From Clostridia bacterium (GTDB lineage: Bacteria; Bacillota; Clostridia; TANB77; CAG-508): DNA of 64,000 bases. The stretch covers positions 271,071 through 335,070 of the forward strand of contig JAFXPH010000002.1 of the NCBI GenBank assembly GCA_017528085.1. The letters are read 5' to 3'. Under the pieces are notes generated by a model. It was not told the DNA's origin, did no database searches, and was given only the letters and a program-made list of their open reading frames with translations. A program made the translations under genes and the position numbers. Below are positions 6,228 through 14,043 of the stretch, piece by piece; the first letter of the stretch is position 1; each line of letters begins with the position of its first letter.

Positions 6228-9011
6228 TTATTCAATGTTTTTAACACATCTATCGCAAAGTGTTGGATATCTTAAATTCTTTCCAACTGTTTTTGAAATC
6301 ATCCAGCATCTTTCACATTTCTCGCCTTCAGCATTTTCAACTTTAACTCCTACAGAGACTTCTTCATCTTCGTTTCTTCTATTTTGTTCTATTATAACTT
6401 CAGAAACTATGAATAGTTCTTTTAAGAATTCTTCTTTGCCTTTTATTAACTCATATTCATCACCTTCAGCATAAAGTGTAACTTTAGCTTCTAGTGATAA
6501 GCCTATTTCTTTATTTGCTCTTGCAAGTTCTAGTTTCTTAGAAACTAAATCTCTTATAGCCATGTATTTTTCCCATGTCTTTAATAGATCATCATTATCG
6601 TATTCTGGGTTAGCTTTTGGATAGAACTCAAGCATTACAGATTTAGTGTTCTCACCTTTTCTATGTGGCATGAATCCCCATATTTCTTCAGCAGTAAATG
6701 ATGTCATTGGAGCTAATATTCTAACTAATACTGATAATATTTCATACATAGTAGTTTGAGCTGCTCTTCTCTTTACTGAATCAGCTTTTTCTGTATATAG
6801 TCTATCTTTTATTATATCTAGATAGAATGCACTCATATCAACTACACAGAATTGATTTAAAGCATGATATGCTTCATGGAATTCATATGAGTCATATGCT
6901 TTTGTACAACTTCTAATTAATCTATTTAATTTAGCTAATGCCCATTTATCTATTTCTTCTAAATCTTTATATGGTACTGGATTATTTACATCGAAGTCAT
7001 ATATATTTCCTAATATATAACGAGCTGTATTTCTTATTTTTCTATAAACTTCAGTTACTTGTTTTATGATGTTTTGAGATACACTAACATCTGATGTGTA
7101 ATCTGATGATAATACCCAAAGTCTTAAAACATCAGCACCTGACTCTGCTACTACTTTAAGTGGATCTATACCATTTCCTAAAGATTTACTCATCTTTCTA
7201 CCTTGTTCATCAACTGTATAACCATGAGTTAAAACTTGTTTATATGGTGCTTTACCAAAGTTTGCAACTGATGTTAAAAGTGATGATTGGAACCATCCTC
7301 TATATTGGTCAGAGCCTTCTAAGTATAAATCTGCTGGTGGAAGTCCACGTTCAGCTAAAACTGACTCATGAGTAGATCCAGAATCGAACCAAACATCCAT
7401 GATGTCTGTTTCTTTCTTAAATTCTGTTCCTCCACATTCTTCACATTTTGCTCCTTTTGGCATTAATTCTTCTTCAGATAAGTCAAACCATGCATTTGAT
7501 CCTTTTTCTCTAAAGATGTCAGCTACTTTCTTAAGTGATTCGTCTGTCATATATGGTTTAGAACATTTCTTACAATAGAATGCTGGTATTGGAACACCCC
7601 AAGTTCTTTGACGAGATATACACCAGTCATTTCTTTCTTCAACCATCTTTGTTATTCTATCTTCGCCCCAAGAAGGTATCCAATCAACTTCTTTTATAGC
7701 TTCTAATGCTTCTTTTCTAAATCCATCAACTGAACAGAACCATTGATTTGTTGCTCTGAAGATAACTGGTTTTTTACATCTCCAGCAATGTGGATAAGAG
7801 TGCATTACATCTTCTTCTTGAAGTAAGAATCCATTCTCATCTAACCATTTAACTATTTCTTTATTTGATTTTGCATAGAACATATCTTCAAAAGGTCCAG
7901 ATTCTTTTCCTCTTTGGAAACCTTTCTCATCAACTGTTACTATTATTTCACTATTTTTCTTTATACCTAGTAAGTAGTCTTCTTTACCATAAGATGGTGC
8001 ACAGTGTACTAAACCAGTACCTGTTTCTAGTTCAACATTTACAGTATCTTCTGAACCTGTAACAACATTTGAATCTCTATCTAGGAATGGATGTTTACAT
8101 ACCATACCTTCTAAGTCAGATCCTTTAAATGTATCTACAGTTTTATAATCTGTTCTTCCGGCTTTTTCCATAACTTTTTCAACAAGTTCTTTAGCCATTA
8201 TTAATCTTTCACCATTTGTTTCAACTAAACTATAGTCAAAGTCAGCTCCAGCACAAACCATTGTGTTACCTGGAAGAGTCCATGGTGTTGTTGTCCAGAT
8301 TACCATGAATGTATTTTTAGTATCAAATTTTCCTTTAGAATCTTTAACTGGGAATTTTACGTATGCAGTCATACTCATTACGTCTTTATATTCTATTTCA
8401 GCTTCAGCTAAAGCTGTTTCACAATCAGTACACCAATATACTGGTTTTAATCCTTTATAGATATAACCTTTTTTGTACATACCTGCAAAAACTTCTATTT
8501 CTTTTGCTTCCATTTGTGGTTGGTATGTAATATATGGATTATCCCAATCTCCTAAAACACCAAGTCTTTTGAATCCTGCAGTTTGTTCATCTTTAAACTT
8601 AGATGTAAATTCTTTGCAAGTATCACGGAAAGTGTTTACTGGTATTTTAGATCTATCTAATCCTAATTTTTCAATTGCTTTTTTCTCTGTAGGCATACCA
8701 TGTGTATCATATCCTGGTATAAATGGTGTATAGTAGCCTTGCATATTTTTATATCTTACGATTGTATCTTTTAAGATCTTATTTAATGCGTGACCAATAT
8801 GTATTGCACCATTAGCATAAGGAGGTCCGTCATGTAATACAAATGGCGTCTTTCCTTCATTTTTCTTTAACATGTCTTCATATAGACCTTGTTCAAATAC
8901 ATTTTCCAATGTCTTTGGCTCATTTTGTGGTAAATTAGCTCTCATTGGAAATTCAGTTTTTGGTAGGTTAAGTGTTTTACCAAAATCTACTTTTTCTTCA
9001 CTTTCACTCAT
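6228..9011 (-). CDS. ileS: Isoleucyl-tRNA synthetase
   Basis: Class I synthetase charging tRNA-Ile, 927 residues, normal for the bacterial type. The HIGH motif lies in PPYANGAIHIGHALNK (about 63-78), the editing domain follows (TTTPWTLPGNT), and the second signature KMSKS is in GRKMSKSLGNG near 595. The anticodon-binding domain follows, and the C-terminal zinc site has CERCW and CDRC. AGGAGG-like sequence precedes the ATG. Expression is controlled by the T-box leader at 9054-9317. It is a single-gene transcript ending at the terminator 6187-6217. Confidence 0.97.
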   Translation of the reverse strand: MSESEEKVDFGKTLNLPKTEFPMRANLPQNEPKTLENVFEQGLYEDMLKKNEGKTPFVLHDGPPYANGAIHIGHALNKILKDTIVRYKNMQGYYTPFIPGYDTHGMPTEKKAIEKLGLDRSKIPVNTFRDTCKEFTSKFKDEQTAGFKRLGVLGDWDNPYITYQPQMEAKEIEVFAGMYKKGYIYKGLKPVYWCTDCETALAEAEIEYKDVMSMTAYVKFPVKDSKGKFDTKNTFMVIWTTTPWTLPGNTMVCAGADFDYSLVETNGERLIMAKELVEKVMEKAGRTDYKTVDTFKGSDLEGMVCKHPFLDRDSNVVTGSEDTVNVELETGTGLVHCAPSYGKEDYLLGIKKNSEIIVTVDEKGFQRGKESGPFEDMFYAKSNKEIVKWLDENGFLLQEEDVMHSYPHCWRCKKPVIFRATNQWFCSVDGFRKEALEAIKEVDWIPSWGEDRITKMVEERNDWCISRQRTWGVPIPAFYCKKCSKPYMTDESLKKVADIFREKGSNAWFDLSEEELMPKGAKCEECGGTEFKKETDIMDVWFDSGSTHESVLAERGLPPADLYLEGSDQYRGWFQSSLLTSVANFGKAPYKQVLTHGYTVDEQGRKMSKSLGNGIDPLKVVAESGADVLRLWVLSSDYTSDVSVSQNIIKQVTEVYRKIRNTARYILGNIYDFDVNNPVPYKDLEEIDKWALAKLNRLIRSCTKAYDSYEFHEAYHALNQFCVVDMSAFYLDIIKDRLYTEKADSVKRRAAQTTMYEILSVLVRILAPMTSFTAEEIWGFMPHRKGENTKSVMLEFYPKANPEYDNDDLLKTWEKYMAIRDLVSKKLELARANKEIGLSLEAKVTLYAEGDEYELIKGKEEFLKELFIVSEVIIEQNRRNEDEEVSVGVKVENAEGEKCERCWMISKTVGKNLRYPTLCDRCVKNIE

Positions 9012-9053
9012 TTTATTTTTCCTCCACTAAAATTATTTTCTTAAAAAACAAAA

Positions 9054-9317
9054 AATCCATTTCATCCTAAATAGGACGAAATGGATTATATTCCGCGGTA
9101 CCACCTAAATTAAAAATAATTTCTTATTTTTCACTTTAAATCTTTTAACGCAAGATATACGAATTACTTTACTTTTATTTCAAGTAATTAGCTCGAAGGT
9201 GATAATAAATAAACTATTCTCCTACTAAACTTTCACCATAATGTTTAGCTCTCTTTTGGTTTTATTTTTATTTACCGTGTCCTTTTCTTTGCTTTTCTTA
9301 ATATTTATGATATCTCT
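9054..9317 (-). promoter_or_regulatory. T-box riboswitch (isoleucine) in front of ileS
   Basis: The T-box core AGGTGGTACCGCGGAA lies at 9091-9106 (minus strand). A terminator with 14-bp-class arms AATCCATTTC...GAAATGGATT follows at 9054-9087 with a T run. In the stem I region the triplet ATC (9201-9203) sits in ATTATCACC, a fitting Ile specifier, with a GGAGA element nearby. Uncharged tRNA-Ile would favour the antiterminator and allow ileS transcription. Confidence 0.9.
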
Positions 9318-9347
9318 ATGATAACACCTAAGCACTTTACTTGTCAA
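9318..9347 (-). promoter_or_regulatory. Promoter of the ileS T-box transcript
   Basis: TTGACA (9342-9347) and TATCAT (9318-9323) with an 18-bp spacer. Confidence 0.75.
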
Positions 9348-9361
9348 CATTTTTTTGACTT

Positions 9362-10633
9362 TTATGTAAAGTATTCGTTAGTCTTATTTAATGCTATAAT
9401 TGCTTCTGCTGCCCTTTTTCCAGACTTAATTGCTGCACATACAGTTTTCTTCTCTTCTGTTAAGTCTCCACCTGCATATACATTTTCAATATTAGTCTTT
9501 CCATTTTCATCTATCTTAACTTGGCCCCAATCATTTAACTCTAATCCTTCTCTTTCAAGAAGTTCTTTATCTGATTTAGATCCAATTGCAAAAATTACAT
9601 CTGTGGCTTTAAATGTAAATTCTGTTCCATCGATGTCTGCAGCTTTATCTTCAATAATATCTGTTTTTACACAATTTAATGATTCTATTTTTCCATTTTT
9701 AACATTTGCTGATACTACTCTTACTTTTTCCACAAAGTCTACACCATCTTCTAAAGCATCTACTAATTCTGAATCATTAGCTGGCATATGAGATCTATCT
9801 CTTCTATATAGCATATGTGTGCTTTTTGCACCAAGTCTTATAGCAGATCTTGCACAATCTAATGCTACATCTCCACCACCAATTATAACAGTGTTTCCAA
9901 GTTTTCCTTTGAATGTACCATCATTATAATCTTTTAAGAATTTATCAGCTTTATAAATTCCTTCCACATATTTTTCATTTGATAGTGGATATTCAGATTG
10001 AACATAAGTACCAATAGATACAAACACATAGTCATATCTATCAGATAGTCCCTTTAATGAATAATCTCTTCCTAAGGATTTATTAAGTTCAAACTTAACA
10101 CCTACAGATTTAATTCTTTCTATTAAATCATTTAATAGTTTTTTATCTAGTCTAAAGTTTGGAATACCATAATTTAATATTCCACCTATAACTGATTCTT
10201 TTTCAAAAATAGTAACATTATAACCTGCTTTTGCAAGTTCAAATGCGCATTCAAGTCCTGCTGGGCCTGATCCTATAATAGCTACTGTTAATCCAACACT
10301 TTTTTCTGTATCAAATTTTGGATTATAGTCTTTTTCTAAAGCCCATTCATTAACTTTTCTTTCTAAAAAACCAATACTAACTGGTTTTTCTTTTATTCCA
10401 CGTACACAGCTTCCCTCACATTGTTTTTCTTGTGGGCAAACTATACTACATATATGTGAAAATATATTATTGTTTATTAATAAATCGTATGCATCTTTAT
10501 AATTGTCAACTTTTATATTAGCTATGAAATCCGGTATAGGAGTATGCATAGGACAACCTTTATTGCTACATGGTTTTACTGGACAATTTAAACATCTTGA
10601 TGCTTCTTCTATTACACTTCCTGTTTCTTTCAA
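9362..10633 (-). CDS. NAD(P)H-dependent FAD oxidoreductase, glutamate synthase small-subunit type
   Basis: A GltD-like flavoprotein of 423 residues. The N-terminal domain binds two Fe-S clusters (CLNCPVKPCSNKGC near 14-27 and CSIVCPQEKQCEGSC near 62-76). The FAD site is IGSGPAGLECAFEL near 120, the NAD(P)H site IGGGDVALDCARSAIR near 250, and a C-terminal flavin motif YAGGDLTEEKK ends the fold. Such proteins pass electrons from NADPH to a partner (glutamate synthase large subunit, NfnB-like or a dehydrogenase). No partner gene is adjacent, so the physiological substrate is uncertain. It starts 12 bases after the mgtC-like gene and is probably co-transcribed with it. Confidence 0.88.
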   Translation of the reverse strand: MKETGSVIEEASRCLNCPVKPCSNKGCPMHTPIPDFIANIKVDNYKDAYDLLINNNIFSHICSIVCPQEKQCEGSCVRGIKEKPVSIGFLERKVNEWALEKDYNPKFDTEKSVGLTVAIIGSGPAGLECAFELAKAGYNVTIFEKESVIGGILNYGIPNFRLDKKLLNDLIERIKSVGVKFELNKSLGRDYSLKGLSDRYDYVFVSIGTYVQSEYPLSNEKYVEGIYKADKFLKDYNDGTFKGKLGNTVIIGGGDVALDCARSAIRLGAKSTHMLYRRDRSHMPANDSELVDALEDGVDFVEKVRVVSANVKNGKIESLNCVKTDIIEDKAADIDGTEFTFKATDVIFAIGSKSDKELLEREGLELNDWGQVKIDENGKTNIENVYAGGDLTEEKKTVCAAIKSGKRAAEAIIALNKTNEYFT

Positions 10634-10645
10634 ATTTCCTGTCTC

Positions 10646-11341
10646 CTATTCTTCTATTACTTGTTTTGCTCCTAGTCTCTCAGTAAATGCAAAGACTAAA
10701 TCATTATTATCATTTTCACTTAGTTTTGATCTAAACTCAACTGCTATAAATTTTCCTTCTTCTTGAGCTTCTGTCTCAACTATTCTAATTTTTGTTACTT
10801 CTAAATTCTTTTCGTTAAGTAAGTTTTTAAGTTCTGCCATCTTTTCACTTGGATTATCTAAGAAAATTCTAAACATAAAGAATGTTTTCTTTCCTCTTTC
10901 TTTAATAAACTTATGAGCATTTTTAAGAATGAATAATACTAAAAATGTAATTATTATTGCTGGAACATAGTAACCTGCTCCTACAAATAGACCAATGCAT
11001 GTAACTGCTAAAAGTCCTGCTGCAGTTGTTAATCCCTTTACATTAAATCCATTTCTTAAAATTGTACCTACACCAATGAAACCTATACCAGATAAAAGTT
11101 GTGCTGCCATTCTTGAAGCATCGATTCTTGAATCAGCTTCTGCTAAGAATATTCCAAGTGCCATTATTAATGTAGCACTTACGCCAACTAATACGTTAGT
11201 TCTTAAGCCTGCAGGTTTGCTAGATAATTCTCTTTCTGTTCCGATAATTCCTGATAATATCATAGCAACTACTACTTTTATTATTATCTCAAATTCCTCT
11301 GATGCGAAAAAAATTAAAAACCAATTTTTAATTGCTTCCAT
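10646..11341 (-). CDS. MgtC/SapB family membrane protein
   Basis: 231 residues. An N-terminal bundle of about four to five helices carries the MgtC signature GIIGTERELSSKPAGLRTNVLVG (near 35-57) and GIGFIGVGTILRNG near 85. A cytosolic C-terminal domain of about 80 residues has an ACT-like pattern (FFMFRIFLDNPSEKMAELKNLL). MgtC proteins of pathogens act in Mg limitation and inhibit F-type ATPase; in most Clostridia the role is untested. Promoter at 11374-11402; first gene of a likely two-gene unit with the flavoprotein. Confidence 0.88.
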   Translation of the reverse strand: MEAIKNWFLIFFASEEFEIIIKVVVAMILSGIIGTERELSSKPAGLRTNVLVGVSATLIMALGIFLAEADSRIDASRMAAQLLSGIGFIGVGTILRNGFNVKGLTTAAGLLAVTCIGLFVGAGYYVPAIIITFLVLFILKNAHKFIKERGKKTFFMFRIFLDNPSEKMAELKNLLNEKNLEVTKIRIVETEAQEEGKFIAVEFRSKLSENDNNDLVFAFTERLGAKQVIEE

Positions 11342-11373
11342 TTTAATTCTCCTTGTATTTAAATGTCACTAAT

Positions 11374-11402
11374 ATTTTATACTATACAAAGTCTTTTTTC
11401 AA
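11374..11402 (-). promoter_or_regulatory. Promoter of the mgtC-like gene
   Basis: TTGAAA (11397-11402) and TAAAAT (11374-11379), spacer 17 bp. Confidence 0.6.
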
Positions 11403-11411
11403 GGCAAAGAA

Positions 11412-11437
11412 AAAAGCTATAACAAGTTATAGCTTTT
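11412..11437 (-). terminator. Terminator of the rsmB-like / yqeG-like operon
   Basis: AAAAGCTATAA / TTATAGCTTTT arms followed by a T run on the minus strand. Confidence 0.85.
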
Positions 11438-11438
11438 A

Positions 11439-11945
11439 TTATCTTTCATCTTCTGGTGTGTCTTCTACACCTTTTACAAGCATAGTTTTCATATTATTTC
11501 TTTTACCACCAAAAATATCTTCAAATAGTTTATCGCCTATTACTAATACTTCTTCTGGCTCAAGGCCCATTCTGTTACATGCTTTTCTAAAGTTACCTCT
11601 TAGTGGTTTTGTAGCAAATCCTATATAATCAATTCCAAGAGTTTTAAAGAAATCTTCAACTCCTTTATCTACTCCGTTACTTACTACTATGATTTTTAAC
11701 TCTTTCTTTACTTCTGCTATCCATTTCTTATTGCACTTAGGAATCTTTTTCATATCTTTTCTTATAGTGTCATCTACATCTAAAATAACACCTTTGATTC
11801 CAAGCTGTTCTTTCATTCTTCTAATTTTTTCAATATCAAATTCTTTTATATCATTAACTTCAATATCTGGTTTAACTCTTTTGGACAAACAATAATTAAA
11901 AATGTCCATTATTTTGTCGGCTAAGTATTCATCCGGCATTCTCAT
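11439..11945 (-). CDS. YqeG family HAD IIIA-type phosphatase
   Basis: 168 residues. HAD motif I is GVILDVDDTIRKD near 55-67 (nucleophile and acid Asp pair), motif II VVSNGV near 91, and the distal acidic site GDKLFEDIFGGKRNN near 140 fits subclass IIIA. The family is widespread in Firmicutes; related proteins act as small phosphatases, possibly phosphatidylglycerophosphate phosphatase, but this is not established for this protein. It begins 11 bases after the rsmB-like gene and shares its transcript and terminator. Confidence 0.85.
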   Translation of the reverse strand: MRMPDEYLADKIMDIFNYCLSKRVKPDIEVNDIKEFDIEKIRRMKEQLGIKGVILDVDDTIRKDMKKIPKCNKKWIAEVKKELKIIVVSNGVDKGVEDFFKTLGIDYIGFATKPLRGNFRKACNRMGLEPEEVLVIGDKLFEDIFGGKRNNMKTMLVKGVEDTPEDER

Positions 11946-11956
11946 TTTAACATCCT

Positions 11957-12850
11957 CTATTTCTTTCTAAGTTTTGCAACAAAAAATCCTTCATAATTTT
12001 CTGTTGGGTAAAGTGTTAAAGTTTTTTCTAAGCTTTCTAAAATAGGTAAATCTTTTTTATTTATTTCAATATTTACTAATTCTAAAGAACTATCTTTAAG
12101 CACTTCTTTTACTACTTCTTCATTTTCTTCTTTTAAAATTGAACATGTAGAATAGACAAGTTCTCCACCTTTTTTTAAAATCTTAACTGCTTTTCTAATT
12201 AACCCTAACTGTCTTTTAATTGACTTTTCTACAAGTTCTTTTCTAAAACCTTTTATTTGTTTTTCATTATTTAAATCAAGTGTTCCACTACCACTACAAG
12301 GAGCATCTAGCAAAATTCTATCAAACTTAAAGAATTCATCTATATTTCTTGAATCCTTTTCCATAACTAGGACTCTTGCACCTTGCTTTTCAATATTAAA
12401 CCTTAATCTATCACATCTTATTTTATCCATTTCGCAAGCTGTTATATTAGCATTATTTTGAACTATAGATGCAATTTCTGTTGTCTTTCCGCCAGGTGCT
12501 GCAGTCATATCTAATATATCTTGATTGTCACCTAAGTCCATTACAAGTGGTGGTATCATTGATGATAAACTTTGCATATATATTAGGCCATCTTCATATA
12601 TGTTTAAGCCTCTTATTTTTTCTTCTTGTTCACCATCTAATGTTAATGCATCTTTATAAAAAGATACTTCTTTATATGTGATGCTTTCCTTATCTAAAAC
12701 ATTTTTAATCTCATCAATACTTGTCTTTATACTATTTACTCTAATACTTGTATTTCTTTTGGTTTTATAACCTTCAAGTATTTTTAAATAAGTGTCTTTT
12801 CCATATTCAGTTATTAATTTTTCTTCTAAAAATTGTGGTATACTTTCCAT
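11957..12850 (-). CDS. RsmB/NOP-family RNA 5-methylcytosine methyltransferase
   Basis: SAM-dependent rRNA or tRNA m5C methyltransferase. 297 residues, shorter than RsmB (about 430) because the N-terminal NusB-like domain is absent; closer to RsmF/YebU-like short forms. SAM site DMTAAPGGKTTEIA near 113-126, catalytic motif IV LLDAPCSGSGTLDLN near 180, motif VI YSTCSILKEENEEVV near 236; the two conserved Cys (PCSGSG and TCS) are both present. The exact base modified cannot be told from sequence. It is the first gene of a two-gene operon with the yqeG-like gene. Confidence 0.88.
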   Translation of the reverse strand: MESIPQFLEEKLITEYGKDTYLKILEGYKTKRNTSIRVNSIKTSIDEIKNVLDKESITYKEVSFYKDALTLDGEQEEKIRGLNIYEDGLIYMQSLSSMIPPLVMDLGDNQDILDMTAAPGGKTTEIASIVQNNANITACEMDKIRCDRLRFNIEKQGARVLVMEKDSRNIDEFFKFDRILLDAPCSGSGTLDLNNEKQIKGFRKELVEKSIKRQLGLIRKAVKILKKGGELVYSTCSILKEENEEVVKEVLKDSSLELVNIEINKKDLPILESLEKTLTLYPTENYEGFFVAKLRKK

Positions 12851-12949
12851 TTTTATTCCTCAAAATTTAAATAACATAATTATTTTAGCATTTTTCTTCA
12901 AAATACGCAAGATATCAAAGTTTACATTTGATTAAAGCACCCTAAATTG

Positions 12950-12978
12950 TTGTTTTTATGTTAATTTAATGGTATAAT
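12950..12978 (+). promoter_or_regulatory. Promoter of the 13033 stand-alone gene
   Basis: TTGTTT (12950-12955) and TATAAT (12973-12978), spacer 17 bp. The spacer shares TTATGTTAATTT with the promoter at 20928-20956. The predicted start of transcription coincides with ATGCAAGATG, the start of a 13-codon reading frame that ends inside the ribosome site. Confidence 0.75.
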
Positions 12979-13032
12979 ATACTTATGCAAGATGACACAA
13001 TGCATCAATATACGAAGGGAGGATGAAAACTT

Positions 13033-13821
13033 ATGTCATCAGGACGGAAAAAGAGTTATGCGTCAAGGTTAATTGAAGCCAATGACAGAGAGAAAATTGC
13101 GAGCATTGCTCGTGAATACTCTGAATCGGCGGTGTTCTGTAACCAGCAGGTGATTGCCGATCGGCACGGTTGTACTGGCAAAGACATCGGTAAGCTTATT
13201 GCGTACGCTATTGTACATTGCTACATTTCGTATGCTGCAGCTATTCGGTGTATGACCAAAGCACATGATAATCAGAATCATCACAAAAATGACCCCACCA
13301 GTAGTTCTGTCAGCGACAAGTACTATCTGAAGTTGTTACGTGATCGATATCAGTATGTGCTTCACAGCTTTCCCGACAAGCAAACGAATCACGTTCTCGA
13401 CTACTACATCAATCATCCGTACATTAACGATGTTTTTAGAGATGTTGGCTTAAGCCGCATCGAATTTAATATCGTTATTGCTCGGGCAATTATGTTTGGA
13501 GTCGCGGACGATGAGGACCTCATTGCCTTCAAGGCAATTGCAATGTCACCTAAAAAGCGGACTAAGGCAACTAAAGGTTTCCTGGATTCCATTTGTTCCT
13601 ACAGAGAAGAAATCTGCGTTAAGCTTCCTAATGAGATTACTCTCGTTAAAGCTCAGCTCGATTCTTATCAGGACAATGTTATTCCAGATGAAGCTGAAGA
13701 ATACTCTGAGGAGGATCTTCTCAGGAAACTTGATGGTCTCGAAGACGAATTGGGTCGTGCCCAAGCTGAAGCAATTGAGTTTCTTGAAAATAGACTGCCT
13801 TACGAGGACCCCGAACTGTAA
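13033..13821 (+). CDS. Orphan protein with atypical composition and possible HTH segments
   Basis: 262 residues, soluble, not recognised. Residues about 38-57 (QQVIADRHGCTGKDIGKLI) read like a helix-turn-helix, and a second similar stretch (NDVFRDVGLSRIEFNIVIAR) lies near 137-156, so a DNA-binding role is possible but unproven. The C-terminal 60 residues are acidic and probably coiled. AAGGGAGGATG precedes the ATG. Composition is clearly different from neighbours: many G/C-ending codons and CGG arginine at least four times. It is a single plus-strand gene set between two minus-strand operons and ends at the shared hairpin 13998-14033. Confidence 0.72.
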   Translation: MSSGRKKSYASRLIEANDREKIASIAREYSESAVFCNQQVIADRHGCTGKDIGKLIAYAIVHCYISYAAAIRCMTKAHDNQNHHKNDPTSSSVSDKYYLKLLRDRYQYVLHSFPDKQTNHVLDYYINHPYINDVFRDVGLSRIEFNIVIARAIMFGVADDEDLIAFKAIAMSPKKRTKATKGFLDSICSYREEICVKLPNEITLVKAQLDSYQDNVIPDEAEEYSEEDLLRKLDGLEDELGRAQAEAIEFLENRLPYEDPEL

Positions 13822-13997
13822 GAGATATTCTGCTATCCCATCTTTCGTTTCATGATAATTTTGGTTTGTAGAAATTTGAGACAAATCATTAAATCACATA
13901 CTTTTGTGACTGTTTGATTTGTTACAGATCTTTGCGAATATTTTTTATCAAAAACGATTCAATAATAGTAGAATTCTCTTAAAGATCCGTTCAAAAC

Positions 13998-14033
13998 AAA
14001 AGGACCAGTAAAGATAATCTTTACCGGTCCTTT
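13998..14033. terminator. Bidirectional terminator
   Basis: AAAGGACCAGTAAAG / CTTTACCGGTCCTTT arms with one mismatch and a short loop, A-rich on one side and T-rich on the other. Serves the 13033 gene and the converging 14044 gene. Confidence 0.8.
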
Positions 14034-14043
14034 CCCTTTTTTA

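Noticed and set aside
9318..9791. 157-codon plus-strand frame at the end of the flavoprotein gene
   Set aside because: Antisense shadow of the GltD-like gene; no ribosome site and the first part overlaps the ileS promoter.
10995..11372. 125-codon frame opposite the mgtC-like gene
   Set aside because: Mirror of a hydrophobic gene; composition and lack of start signals do not support a second gene.
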